This document shows, piece by piece, positions 7,549 through 16,051 of a stretch of DNA of 64,000 nucleotides (position 1 is the stretch's first letter; each line of letters opens with the position of its first letter). The translations under genes and the position numbers were made by a program. The DNA is from JAGNZR01 sp051648365 (GTDB lineage: Bacteria > Fusobacteriota > Fusobacteriia > Fusobacteriales > Fusobacteriaceae), in the NCBI GenBank assembly GCA_051648365.1, contig JBOFEZ010000007.1:1-64000 (forward strand), in the 5' to 3' direction. Under the pieces are notes generated by a model, which saw only the letters and a list, made by a program, of their open reading frames with translations, had not been told where the DNA came from and did no database searches.

Positions 7549-8733
7549 ATGAGAAAAAAAATAGTGATAATAGGTGCTGGAGCTTCAGGGATAAATGCAG
7601 CAGAAAATATAAGAAAATTTGACAGAGATGTAGAGATAGATATAATAGATGTAGAAAATGCAGTTCCCTATTACAGAACAATACTTTCTGATTATCTTTT
7701 TAAAGAGATAAAAGAAGAGAAATTTTATTTGAGACCTTTAGAGTGGTACGAAAAAGAAAATATAAATTTGCATAAAGGAATAGGAGTAAAAAAACTTCAT
7801 TTAAGAGAAAAAAATATTGAGTTATTAGATGGAAAAAAAATATCTTACGACAAACTTATTCTTGCTATGGGAGCAAGATGCCACAATCCCAAAGTGGAGA
7901 ACAATAATCTTCCTGGTGTTTTCACCATGAGAAGTAAAAATGATACTGAAATAATAAAAAAATATGCTCTAAATTCAAAAAAAGCCCTAATAGTAGGTGG
8001 AGGAGTGCTGGGTCTGGAAGCTGCCTGTGCTATGTATGAACTGGGATTGGAGGTTTCTATTGTGGAGATAATGCAAAGAGTTCTTCCTAGACAGTTAGAT
8101 GAAAAGGGATCTCAGTTTTTGGAAGAAAGAATAGCGAGCATGGGTATAAAACTCTATAAGAACAGTATAATACAGAGATATATAGGGGATAAAAAAATAC
8201 AGGGAGTAGAATTAGATAGGGATAGAATAATAGATACAGATTTAGTGATTATAAGTGCAGGAATAATTCCAAACAGAGAACTGATAGAAAATAGCGGAAT
8301 TTTCTGTAATAGAGGAATATTGGTAAATGAAAAGATGGAAACTTCTGTTGAAAACGTTTATGCTTGCGGAGATATAGCTGAATATGAGGGTAAAATTGTA
8401 GGACTTTGGGATACTGCAGTAGAGCAGGGAAAGGTAGCTGGAATGAATGCAGCAGGAGGTGAGGCTGTATTCCAGGAAAAAATTCAACCTCTTATTTTTC
8501 ATGGGATGAATACAAAAATCTTATCTATAGGGAATGTGTATTTGGAAGAAAACGGATGTGATGCACTCGAAGATATGGACACTTGTGAAAATAGCTATAA
8601 GAAATTTATATTCAATAGCAGAAAAATAGTAGGTGGAATTTTACTTGGTGATAGCAGCAAGGGAGGAGAGCTTGTAAAAGCTGTAAGAAGCAATATGGAG
8701 AAAAAAGAACTATTGAAAAAAATATACGGATAA
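7549..8733 (+). CDS. NADH-dependent flavoprotein reductase (rubredoxin reductase / NirB-N-like)
   Basis: 394 aa, a pyridine-nucleotide-disulfide oxidoreductase-fold FAD enzyme. Dinucleotide motifs: FAD GAGASG near residues 9-14, NAD GGGVLG about 150, and the second FAD block NVYACGDIAE near 270. VENAVPYYRTILSDYL and ILAMGARCHNP match rubredoxin reductases and the N-terminal domain of nitrite reductase. There is no redox-active CxxxxC pair and no NADH-oxidase single Cys at the usual site, so electrons probably go to a small carrier such as rubredoxin. It is likely part of oxygen or redox defence in an anaerobe; the partner is not in the window. Confidence 0.8.
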   Translation: MRKKIVIIGAGASGINAAENIRKFDRDVEIDIIDVENAVPYYRTILSDYLFKEIKEEKFYLRPLEWYEKENINLHKGIGVKKLHLREKNIELLDGKKISYDKLILAMGARCHNPKVENNNLPGVFTMRSKNDTEIIKKYALNSKKALIVGGGVLGLEAACAMYELGLEVSIVEIMQRVLPRQLDEKGSQFLEERIASMGIKLYKNSIIQRYIGDKKIQGVELDRDRIIDTDLVIISAGIIPNRELIENSGIFCNRGILVNEKMETSVENVYACGDIAEYEGKIVGLWDTAVEQGKVAGMNAAGGEAVFQEKIQPLIFHGMNTKILSIGNVYLEENGCDALEDMDTCENSYKKFIFNSRKIVGGILLGDSSKGGELVKAVRSNMEKKELLKKIYG

Positions 8734-8760
8734 GGAAGAGGGAGATAATAGTTGATTATA

Positions 8761-8788
8761 CATCTATTCTATGATAGAATAATAGATG
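8761..8788. repeat. Inverted repeat between flavoprotein and exonuclease genes
   Basis: CATCTATTCTAT ... ATAATAGATG forms a near-perfect hairpin of about 11 pairs. No T run follows on either strand, so it is not a typical intrinsic terminator; it could be an operator or an mRNA 3'-end structure. Confidence 0.45.
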
Positions 8789-8852
8789 GAAAATAAACTA
8801 AAATAAGATTGAATAGACAATTTAGACTCTTGAAAGAGTAGAAGGGATGCAA

Positions 8853-9851
8853 ATGTTAAAAAGAGAATTAATTATTTTTGATTTTGAGACAAATGGATTT
8901 AATAGGACATCGGTGCTGTCACTTTCAGCTATAAAGGCTCAGGTCTTAGAAACAGGATTAAAGGAGATTGGAAGATTCAACAGATTTTACTACAGAACTC
9001 CAGGAGAAGCGGAAAACCTGAGTGCCCTTCAGATAAATAACCTCTATTCTGAAAATATAGAAAAATTTAGAGAAAATGTAGATTATCCGGAACATTATAT
9101 AGATGATATCGCTAGTTTTATAGAGTTCTGTGGAGATGCAGATCACTTTGTTGCACATAATTTTTCTTTTGATAGAGATTTTGTAGGATTTGAAACATTG
9201 ATATCTTTCTGTACTTTCTTGGAAGCTAGAAAAATGAATATGGGAAAGAATTATAAACTTTCAGATCTGGCAAAATATTATGGAATAGATGTGGATGAAG
9301 CAAATCTTCATAACTCTATGTATGATGTAGAGATTCTTTTCCAAATATTGAATGGAATGTACATGGATAAAAATGAGAATCTTTTAAAGTTTTTCATTGA
9401 AAAACCTATGAATAAAAAAGAGCAAAAATACATCCAAGTAAGATTTAACTCGTATCTAAGAAGCAAGCAGGAGACTAGAGAAAGATTTCTGGTGAGACAA
9501 AGTAAATCTCCTGGTAAGGGTGAGATAATAAAAATTATTAGTGAGGTAAAGCTTCCAAATTCTGATATAAATATATCTCAGTTTTTGAAAGAGGTAAACC
9601 CACTACTCATAAGTCTAGGATTCCAAGAATTAAAGGCTGCAGGATTTAATAACTATCTGAAAAAATTTGAAATTCTTTCAACAGTAGATGGTCAGACTGC
9701 CACAAATAGTAATTCTGAAAAATATGGAATTTACAGCAAAGAGAGAAAAGATCAGAATGGAAAAGAGTATCAAGTAATACTTTATAATAATTTTGGAAAG
9801 AAAACTCTAAAAGAGTATTTAGGTAAATATATAATGGAACAGATCAGCTAA
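8853..9851 (+). CDS. DnaQ-family 3'-5' exonuclease (DEDDh)
   Basis: 332 aa. The N-terminal exonuclease domain has the DEDDh residues: FDFETNG (D, E), HNFSFDRDF (D), and HNSMYDVEIL (H, D), like the epsilon subunit of DNA polymerase III and related proofreading nucleases. The C-terminal ~150 residues (from about 180) are lysine-rich and not recognised. Two ATGs are possible, at 8847 and 8853; the second is better spaced from GAAGGG. No helicase domain is fused, so it is not a DinG-type protein. The role, replication proofreading or RNA/DNA turnover, is not fixed by context. Confidence 0.8.
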   Translation: MLKRELIIFDFETNGFNRTSVLSLSAIKAQVLETGLKEIGRFNRFYYRTPGEAENLSALQINNLYSENIEKFRENVDYPEHYIDDIASFIEFCGDADHFVAHNFSFDRDFVGFETLISFCTFLEARKMNMGKNYKLSDLAKYYGIDVDEANLHNSMYDVEILFQILNGMYMDKNENLLKFFIEKPMNKKEQKYIQVRFNSYLRSKQETRERFLVRQSKSPGKGEIIKIISEVKLPNSDINISQFLKEVNPLLISLGFQELKAAGFNNYLKKFEILSTVDGQTATNSNSEKYGIYSKERKDQNGKEYQVILYNNFGKKTLKEYLGKYIMEQIS

Positions 9852-9854
9852 AAA

Positions 9855-9885
9855 AAGAAGGAGACCTAAAAGGTCCCTTTTTTTC
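9855..9885 (+). terminator. Terminator after the exonuclease gene
   Basis: AAGGAGACCT-AAA-AGGTCCCTTT stem with one mismatch, followed by a T run. It lies immediately before the ribosome binding site of the MATE gene, so some readthrough into that gene is likely. Confidence 0.65.
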
Positions 9886-9898
9886 TAGAGGAGGAAAT

Positions 9899-11257
9899 GT
9901 GAGCAGAACAGAGGGGATAGAAAAAAGTTTTGAAAAAAATGGAACAGTGGGAACAATATTGAAATTTAGCATACCGTCATCTGTAGGGACAGTCGTGGGT
10001 ATGCTATGCATTCTGACAGACAGGTATTTTATAGGTCAGGTGGCAGGAAGAGCGGGAATGAGTGCTGTTGCAATAGTTTTCCCTTATGCTATGATAATAA
10101 ATAGTATAAACTTTCTTTTTGCAGGAATAGCTATAAATGTTGGGATAAAATTGGGAGAGAAGAGAAAAGAAACTGCTGAAAAAATACTGGGATCGGGATT
10201 TTTTTGGCTTACTCTCATAGGTGGTATTCTCACAATTTTTCTAGCTATTTTTAACAGGGAGATACTTCTTGCATTTGGAGCTACCGGAGAAAATATGGGA
10301 TATGCTTTGGAATACACAAGATTTATAATTCCAGTGGTAATATTTCAGATGATACTTGGGCAGAGTACCGTGATAAGGGGAATAGGTGATCCTGTTACCG
10401 CCATGGGAGTAAATATATTTACGGCACTTCTCAATGTGGTTCTGGACTATCTCTTTATAATAAAGTGGAATATGGGAATAGGTGGAGCATCTCTTGCAAC
10501 TTTTATAGCCACTGCCGTGAGTGCTTTATATGTCGTGATATATTTTATCAGAAGCGAGACTCTCAGACTTAAATTTATTCATATGAAGCCCAACCTGTCT
10601 ATACTTAAAGATATTGTAAAGATAGGAAGTCCGAGATTTTATAACCAGCTCCTACAGTCACTCCTGGTGATAGTGACCAACAGGAAAGCTGGTATGTACG
10701 GTGGGGATATAGCCACAGCTGCTATAGGGATTATTTCCATAGTAAGAAATTTTATAAATACCAGTATGATGGGATTCAACCAAGGGACCGCAGCAATAAT
10801 CTCTTATAACTACGGTGCGGGAAAAGTCTCTAGGGTGAAAGAAGTGGTGAAAGTTCAGATTAAGATAGTTGCAACAATATCCACACTTCTTGTGATGACT
10901 ATGCTTCTTTTTACAGATTTCTACAGCGGATTTTTTGTTAAGGACGATGGAGAGTTGATAAAGTTTACCTCTGAGGCCATGAGACTGAATCTTTTTATGT
11001 TAACATCGACTGCAATATTTTTGAGCTGTAACAATTTTTTTCAGGCTATAAAAGATAGTGAGACGGCGTCAAAATTTTTTATATTGAGAATACTGGGATT
11101 GAACATCCCACTTATATATATACTTTCATATTTTTTTGGAGCCAAAGGAGTATGGTTGGCCTTTCCCGTAGCAGATACGGTATCGGCATTTCTTATAATT
11201 GGTTATACTAGAGTAAAGCTAAAAGAGCTTGTAAAAAATGAAAAAAACAGAGGATAG
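9899..11257 (+). CDS. MATE family multidrug/cation efflux pump
   Basis: 452 aa, about twelve membrane segments, with the MATE repeats visible in both halves (IPSSVGTVVGMLCILTDRYF near 25-44, and QSTVIRGIGDPVTAMG near 155). It exports drugs or metabolites by Na+ or H+ antiport in the inner membrane. The start is GTG at 9899: the ATG at 9897 overlaps it in another frame and is followed at once by TGA. AGGAGG lies four bases upstream. It is followed 13 nt later by rlmA, probably one transcript. Confidence 0.88.
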   Translation: MSRTEGIEKSFEKNGTVGTILKFSIPSSVGTVVGMLCILTDRYFIGQVAGRAGMSAVAIVFPYAMIINSINFLFAGIAINVGIKLGEKRKETAEKILGSGFFWLTLIGGILTIFLAIFNREILLAFGATGENMGYALEYTRFIIPVVIFQMILGQSTVIRGIGDPVTAMGVNIFTALLNVVLDYLFIIKWNMGIGGASLATFIATAVSALYVVIYFIRSETLRLKFIHMKPNLSILKDIVKIGSPRFYNQLLQSLLVIVTNRKAGMYGGDIATAAIGIISIVRNFINTSMMGFNQGTAAIISYNYGAGKVSRVKEVVKVQIKIVATISTLLVMTMLLFTDFYSGFFVKDDGELIKFTSEAMRLNLFMLTSTAIFLSCNNFFQAIKDSETASKFFILRILGLNIPLIYILSYFFGAKGVWLAFPVADTVSAFLIIGYTRVKLKELVKNEKNRG

Positions 11258-11269
11258 AGGAGAAAAATT

Positions 11270-12097
11270 ATGATAATATGCCCTATATGCAGAAAACAAT
11301 TGAAGAGGGAAGAGAAAAAATATATCTGTGAAAATAATCATACTTTTGATATTTCCAAGCAGGGTCACGGAAATCTTTTGCTTTCCAATCAGAAAAACAG
11401 TAAAAATCCAGGGGATAACCGTGAGATGGTTCAGAGTAGAAAAAATTTTCTGGAGAAAGAAAATTACTCAGGGATATCTGACAGAGTAAATGAAACCTTA
11501 GAAAAACATATTATCAGTCAAGAAAAAATAGATATTTTAGATATAGGCTGTGGTGAAGGATATTATACAGGAAGACTGAAAAGCTATCTAGATGGAAAAG
11601 GAATAAAAAATGAGATAACAGCCATAGATATATCAAAGGAAGCTGTTTTGGCAGGAGCAAAGAGCTATAAAGGAATAAACTGGTTAGTTGCAAGTGCTGC
11701 AGCCCTTCCTATAGGAGATAGTTCTCTAGATTTTATACTTTGCATGTTTGCAAAAATAGATCCTGCAGAGTTTGGAAGAACACTGAAAAAAGGTGGAAAA
11801 CTTATAATTGTTTCCACGGGCGAAAATCATCTGGAAGAGATGAAAGCAGTAGTCTATGAGAGTGTAAAAAAAGACTTTTATCTTCCGGCAGAGGATGAGA
11901 GCTTGAAGATATTCAACCATAGGGAGACTCTGACTCATAGCTATGTGACACAGGTAGAGGGAAAGGAAACTATACAGAACCTTTTCAATATGACTCCATA
12001 TAGATGGCGTAGTCCAAGAGAAGGAATAGAAAGACTTTTCTCTTTAGAAAGTTTGAAAACTAAGATAGAGGTAACTATAGATATATTTGAGAAATAG
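11270..12097 (+). CDS. rlmA: 23S rRNA (guanine-N1)-methyltransferase RlmA-like
   Basis: 275 aa. The N-terminal zinc ribbon CPICRKQL ... YICENNHTFD (CxxC, C, H) is followed by the RlmA signature GHGNLLL ... GDNREMVQSRKNFLE, then a Rossmann SAM-binding domain with DILDIGCGEGYYTG (motif I, about residue 88). RlmA methylates G745 or G748 of 23S rRNA near the macrolide/tylosin site. Family membership is clear; which guanine is modified cannot be read. It converges on queH across a shared terminator. Confidence 0.85.
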   Translation: MIICPICRKQLKREEKKYICENNHTFDISKQGHGNLLLSNQKNSKNPGDNREMVQSRKNFLEKENYSGISDRVNETLEKHIISQEKIDILDIGCGEGYYTGRLKSYLDGKGIKNEITAIDISKEAVLAGAKSYKGINWLVASAAALPIGDSSLDFILCMFAKIDPAEFGRTLKKGGKLIIVSTGENHLEEMKAVVYESVKKDFYLPAEDESLKIFNHRETLTHSYVTQVEGKETIQNLFNMTPYRWRSPREGIERLFSLESLKTKIEVTIDIFEK

Positions 12098-12136
12098 AAA
12101 AATCCCAGTTCTGACAAATTCAGAGCTGGGATTTTT
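12098..12136. terminator. Bidirectional terminator between rlmA and queH
   Basis: AAAAATCCCAG ... CTGGGATTTTT with an inner TTCTG/CAGAG extension, symmetrical A and T runs, filling the whole 39-nt gap between two convergent stops. Confidence 0.9.
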
Positions 12137-12847
12137 CTATTTTTTTACCTGGAATTTTGGAGATATATCCCTTTGTGAAGAAGAAATTTCAGAAGGAGAA
12201 GTAAGATTTACCGATAAAAAATTTTGCTGTATATTTTTTATGGACTCCCTTTCAACTTTTGAGAAGATACATCCACAGAAATCTTGTCTGTAAAGCTCGT
12301 GTTCCTTCGAAAGTTCGATGCTTCTAAGATATCGCCCTTTTTTCTTGAAGTCTGCATAGAGATAGGTAACCCCGTATTTTTTTTCCAACTCTTCCCCGAT
12401 ACTGTTTATTTTCTGGGAATTTTTAAGCGGACTGATGCTGAGGACTGTCGTGAAATAATGGAATCCCATCTCTTTAGCAGTTTGAGCAGTTTTTTCCATT
12501 CTCAGATTATAGCAGAGGGTACAACGTTCTCCACCTTCAGGAACTTTCTCTAATCCCTTAACTGGCAGGAGAAAATCCCCTCTAGGAAGATAGTCTCCCT
12601 CTAAAAATTTGAGATTCAGATTATTTTTGCTGATATATTCCAGATGCTCATCTTTTCTTTTCCTATACTCTTCGGCATCTGTTATATTTGGATTATAGAA
12701 AAAAATAGTTATATCGAAATAACTAGCAAGAAACTCTATAACTGCAGAGCTACAGGGAGCACAACAGGAATGGAGCAGAAGAGATTTTTTTTCCGGGGAG
12801 ATTTTTTTGAGCATCTCCGACATTATATTTTCATAGTTTATTTTCAT
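12137..12847 (-). CDS. queH: Epoxyqueuosine reductase QueH
   Basis: 236 aa, DUF208 family. QueH carries out the last step of queuosine tRNA modification, reducing epoxyqueuosine to queuosine with an Fe-S/metal site. The family cysteines are all visible: LLLHSCCAPCS near residue 25, GGERCTLCYNLRM near 106 and RQDFCGCIF near 195, along with FYNPNI and DFKKKGRY. No other queuosine gene is in the window, which is common where queuine is salvaged. Confidence 0.9.
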   Translation of the reverse strand: MKINYENIMSEMLKKISPEKKSLLLHSCCAPCSSAVIEFLASYFDITIFFYNPNITDAEEYRKRKDEHLEYISKNNLNLKFLEGDYLPRGDFLLPVKGLEKVPEGGERCTLCYNLRMEKTAQTAKEMGFHYFTTVLSISPLKNSQKINSIGEELEKKYGVTYLYADFKKKGRYLRSIELSKEHELYRQDFCGCIFSKVERESIKNIQQNFLSVNLTSPSEISSSQRDISPKFQVKK

Positions 12848-12936
12848 AATTTCCTCACAATATTTAAAAGGTATAATATAGGATATTATATCACAGATGG
12901 GAGAATAAAAAAACAGTTAATAAAACATCTATTTTA

Positions 12937-12945
12937 TGGTATAAT
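12937..12945 (+). promoter_or_regulatory. Extended -10 promoter of the radical SAM gene
   Basis: TGG plus TATAAT (12940-12945) within TTATGGTATAATG, the same extended -10 as at 1744 and 32450. The gene starts 54 nt downstream. Confidence 0.6.
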
Positions 12946-12998
12946 GAAAAGATAGTTACGAAAAATTAGATGATTAAAATATATAGGAGTTGGAAAAA

Positions 12999-14207
12999 AT
13001 GAAAATTTCAAAAAGAGATGCTTTAGAATGGTTGGAATTCCTATCTTCTCTCCCTGGAGATAAAAAAGAGGTAGTAGAGAGATATGAGACAGTAATAGGC
13101 TCAATATTCAGACAGATAGAACTTTCTGTGAATGACAGATTTAAAAAAATGATGGATGAAATTCCTAATCTCCAAAATTTAAAGGGAAGAACACAATTTG
13201 TGGGAGATCAAAATAGATTTCCTAAGGGATGCATCTCATGTCTTTTCGGAACTGGTCTTGGAGGAGTGAGAAAGACAAATAAATGCAATCTCACATGTAA
13301 ATTCTGTTATTACCATGATAATCTAGATAATCAAGAGATAATTCCTGAAGATATGTGGGAGATAGGGGAATCTCTCTATTATGAGGAGGATATAGATCTT
13401 CTTCTTTCCATACAGGATAAACCTTCTGGGATAGCCTATGTGTATTTGGAGCCATTCTTAGAAATTGAAAAATATTATCCGATAGTTAAAAAATTCCATG
13501 AAGCAGGAATCTATCAGCATATGTACACCAATGGTTCTTTGTCTACAGAAGAGAATCTGAAAGCTCTAGCAGAAGCCGGACTGGATGAGCTGAGATTTAA
13601 TCTGGGAGCTGTAAAATGCTCGGATAAAGTTATAGAGGCTATGAAAATAGCAAAAAAATATTTTAAGAGTGTAGGAATAGAAACACCTATGACTCCTGAA
13701 TTCTACCAGACTTTCATAGAGAAAAAACAGGCTATTCTAGATACTGGAATAGATTTTATAAACTGTGCAGAGCTTCATCTGGGAGAAGACAATGTAAATA
13801 ATTATTCTGGAGAGAAACTTTATATGGCAAGACGTGGATACATTTCTCCTCTTTGGTCCCGTGAAATAACTTTTAAACTTATGAAGATGTCTCAAGAGGA
13901 AAACTGGGGAATAGTTGTTCATGACTGCTCTAACCATACTAAGTTTGCCCGTGAGATAAATAAAAATTCTAAACTGAAAATGGGATTTGGAGCTAATACC
14001 TATAGAAGTGAATTTGATAGAATACTTTTCCACCTATTCGTTCCTGTACTGAAAGATGAAGAATTTAAATTTCTAGAAGAGGAAGAACTTTCACAAGAAT
14101 TTAAACTGGAAAACTGCAAGGAAGATATCCTTGATATAGCAGGGAGAGACGAAGAAATCTATGATGAGTTCTACGAAGATTATGATGGAGATTACGAGAC
14201 TGAGTAG
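12999..14207 (+). CDS. Uncharacterised radical SAM protein (COG2108-like)
   Basis: 402 aa. The radical SAM cluster motif is CNLTCKFCYY (CxxxCxxC, about residues 98-105). Just before it is an extra CISC pair, 14 residues upstream. The later barrel segments YQHMYTNGSL and LDELRFNLG fit the SAM-domain strands, and the usual GGEP strand reads VYLEPF. The C-terminus is very acidic (EDILDIAGRDEEIYDEF and on). It is monocistronic with its own promoter. The ATG at 12999 follows AGGAG by nine bases; a TTG at 12990 lies too close to that box. No substrate can be assigned. The family resemblance to COG2108 is from memory of the CxxC-G-CxxxCxxC layout. Confidence 0.75.
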   Translation: MKISKRDALEWLEFLSSLPGDKKEVVERYETVIGSIFRQIELSVNDRFKKMMDEIPNLQNLKGRTQFVGDQNRFPKGCISCLFGTGLGGVRKTNKCNLTCKFCYYHDNLDNQEIIPEDMWEIGESLYYEEDIDLLLSIQDKPSGIAYVYLEPFLEIEKYYPIVKKFHEAGIYQHMYTNGSLSTEENLKALAEAGLDELRFNLGAVKCSDKVIEAMKIAKKYFKSVGIETPMTPEFYQTFIEKKQAILDTGIDFINCAELHLGEDNVNNYSGEKLYMARRGYISPLWSREITFKLMKMSQEENWGIVVHDCSNHTKFAREINKNSKLKMGFGANTYRSEFDRILFHLFVPVLKDEEFKFLEEEELSQEFKLENCKEDILDIAGRDEEIYDEFYEDYDGDYETE

Positions 14208-14233
14208 GAAAAGTCTGGAATAGGAAAAAATAG

Positions 14234-14262
14234 TTTACAAAAATAAAATCTTATGATATTAT
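14234..14262 (+). promoter_or_regulatory. tRNA-Leu promoter
   Basis: TTTACA (14234-14239), 17-nt spacer, TATTAT (14257-14262). The predicted start near 14269 is a few bases before the tRNA. Confidence 0.75.
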
Positions 14263-14273
14263 ACAGAAGTACT

Positions 14274-14360
14274 GCATGGGTGGCGGAATGGTAGACGCGC
14301 AAGGTTGAGGGCCTTGTTGGAGGATTTCCAGTAAGGGTTCAAGTCCCTTTTCATGCACCA
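14274..14360 (+). tRNA. tRNA-Leu (anticodon GAG)
   Basis: 87 nt with encoded CCA. Acceptor GCATGGG pairs with TTCATGC, the anticodon stem CAAGG/CCTTG encloses loop TTGAGGG (anticodon GAG), and a long class II variable arm and a TTCAAGT T loop follow. It decodes CUC and CUU. Confidence 0.95.
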
Positions 14361-14372
14361 AATATAAAATTC

Positions 14373-14412
14373 AAACTGAATTGGAGTCGAGGACTTTGAT
14401 TCAGTTTTTTTA
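14373..14412 (+). terminator. tRNA-Leu terminator
   Basis: AAACTGAAT ... ATTCAGTTT with an inner AGTC/GACT pairing and a T run. Confidence 0.8.
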
Positions 14413-14425
14413 TTTTCAACAGGTG

Positions 14426-14454
14426 TTGTGTAAATAAAAAATATAAGCTATACT
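14426..14454 (+). promoter_or_regulatory. Probable promoter of the DUF1893-AKR genes
   Basis: TTGTGT (14426-14431), 17-nt spacer, TATACT (14449-14454). The -10 is good and the -35 matches in half its positions. Confidence 0.5.
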
Positions 14455-14460
14455 TAAAAA

Positions 14461-14483
14461 TGAAAAAATGAAAAAATGAAAAA
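14461..14483 (+). repeat. Octanucleotide repeat in the leader of the DUF1893 gene
   Basis: TGAAAAAA repeated: two full units and a seven-base third. It lies between the predicted -10 (14449) and the ribosome binding site, around the expected transcription start. Confidence 0.7.
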
Positions 14484-14492
14484 GGGTGAGAA

Positions 14493-14906
14493 ATGGAAAA
14501 GGGAATTAGTTTAAAAGTAATAAAATATGGGGAAGTTATTTTTACTTCGGATAAATTTGGTATTATGCCGGCCTATCAGTTTTACAAAAAGGGATGGGAG
14601 GTTACAGAGGGAACCCAGATTGAGGACAAGGTAACAGGAAAGGGAAGTGCTATGTTACTGAGCGAAGCAGGATGCAGGGAGATAAAAACAGGACTTATAT
14701 CTCAGGAGGCTTTCGGAATTCTTGAAAAAAAGGGAATAGAAGTTCAGTATGAGGAGATAGCTCCCTATATAATCAATAGAACAGGAAATGGGAAATGTCC
14801 TGTAGAAACGATGTTGGAAGGCATAAATGATTTAAAAGAGGGCTTACCGCTTATGGAAAAATTTCTGAAAAAAATATGGGGGGAGGATTTTGATGAACTA
14901 TCGTAA
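14493..14906 (+). CDS. DUF1893 family protein
   Basis: 137 aa. It matches the DUF1893 (TM1506-like) layout: an N-terminal strand pair (LKVIKYGEVIFTSDKFGIMP), a central KGSAMLLSEAGCREIKTGLIS block, then YIINRTGNGKCPVETM with the family's NR ... CPxE motif. Structures in this family resemble the cytidine-deaminase fold; the enzymatic role is not known. Its 3' end overlaps the aldo/keto reductase start by 14 nt, so the two are translationally coupled. Confidence 0.8.
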   Translation: MEKGISLKVIKYGEVIFTSDKFGIMPAYQFYKKGWEVTEGTQIEDKVTGKGSAMLLSEAGCREIKTGLISQEAFGILEKKGIEVQYEEIAPYIINRTGNGKCPVETMLEGINDLKEGLPLMEKFLKKIWGEDFDELS

Positions 14907-16032
14907 AATACCGAATGGAAAAAAACCTTTATCAATTTTAGGTTTGGGGTGCATGAGGTTTCCACTTTTGGAAGATGGGAAAATTGATGAGAATCAGGTT
15001 GAAAAGATGATGAGATATGGAATTGAAAATGGGATAAACTACATAGATACAGCCTGGGGTTATCATGGGGGTGAGAGTGAGCCACTGGTAGGGAGAATAC
15101 TGGAAAAAACTGGATTGAGAAACAGAGTGAATGTAGTAACTAAACTTCCAAGTTATTTGATTAAGAAAAAAGAGGATTTGGACTATTATTTGGATGAACA
15201 GCTAAAAAGGCTCCGTGTGGAAAAAATAGATTACTATCTAGTTCATACACTAACAGAAGCTTTCTGGAAAAATGTGACAGAGGCAGATATATTCAGTTTC
15301 CTGGATAGAATAAAAGCTGAGGGGAAAGTGGGGCATATAGGTTTTTCTTTTCATGATGAGCTCCCACTATTTAAAAAGATAGTGGATTCATACCCTTGGG
15401 ATTTCTGTATGATACAGTATAACTATATGGATACAGAATATCAAGCAGGAAGAGCTGGATTGGAGTATGCAACAAAAAAAGGATTAGGGGTATTTGTAAT
15501 GGAGCCACTCAGAGGAGGGGGATTGGTAAATAATGTCTCCCCTGATATTATGAGGGAATGGGAAAGCAGTTCCAAGGGTTATAAGCCTGTGGAATGGGGA
15601 CTGCGTTGGGTATGGAATCATCCCGAGGTGACACTGTTGCTGAGTGGAATGAGCAGTTTTGAACAGCTGGAAGAAAATATAGCGATAGCAGGAAGAGTTC
15701 AGAGTCCTATACTGGATGAAGAGGATCTACTCCGTATAGAAAGAGTGAAAGAAATCTATAAGAGTAAAATAAAAGTTAATTGCACAGGCTGTAACTATTG
15801 TATGCCTTGTTCGTTTGGGATATATATACCAGGAGCCTTTGAATTTTATAACAACTCATCTATGTTTAATGACATAGAGAAATTTTCTCAATCCTATCAG
15901 ATATTTGTGAAGGAAGAAGCCAGAGCAGATCGGTGTAAAGCATGTGGAAAATGTGAGCCTCAATGTCCGCAGGGAATAAAAATAATAAATGAACTAAAAA
16001 ATGTGGCAAAAACTCTTCAGACAAAAATATAA
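14893..16032 (+). CDS. Aldo/keto reductase with C-terminal 4Fe-4S domain
   Basis: 379 aa. The AKR barrel carries the tetrad in IDTAWGYHGGESE (Asp, Tyr), VTKLPSYL (Lys) and YLVHTL (His), followed by FVMEPLRGGG and a C-terminal ferredoxin-like domain: CTGCNYCMPC ... RCKACGKCEPQCPQGI. This class is common in anaerobes and probably takes electrons from Fe-S carriers as well as NAD(P)H. The substrate is unknown. The ATG at 14893 is preferred to the TTG at 14890, since GGGGAGG is better spaced. Confidence 0.88.
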   Translation: MNYRKIPNGKKPLSILGLGCMRFPLLEDGKIDENQVEKMMRYGIENGINYIDTAWGYHGGESEPLVGRILEKTGLRNRVNVVTKLPSYLIKKKEDLDYYLDEQLKRLRVEKIDYYLVHTLTEAFWKNVTEADIFSFLDRIKAEGKVGHIGFSFHDELPLFKKIVDSYPWDFCMIQYNYMDTEYQAGRAGLEYATKKGLGVFVMEPLRGGGLVNNVSPDIMREWESSSKGYKPVEWGLRWVWNHPEVTLLLSGMSSFEQLEENIAIAGRVQSPILDEEDLLRIERVKEIYKSKIKVNCTGCNYCMPCSFGIYIPGAFEFYNNSSMFNDIEKFSQSYQIFVKEEARADRCKACGKCEPQCPQGIKIINELKNVAKTLQTKI

Positions 16033-16051
16033 AAATTAAAGGAGAATAATA

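Noticed and set aside
12644..12955. Plus-strand 103-codon ORF opposite queH
   Set aside because: Shadow of a well-supported minus-strand gene, with no ribosome binding site or recognisable protein.
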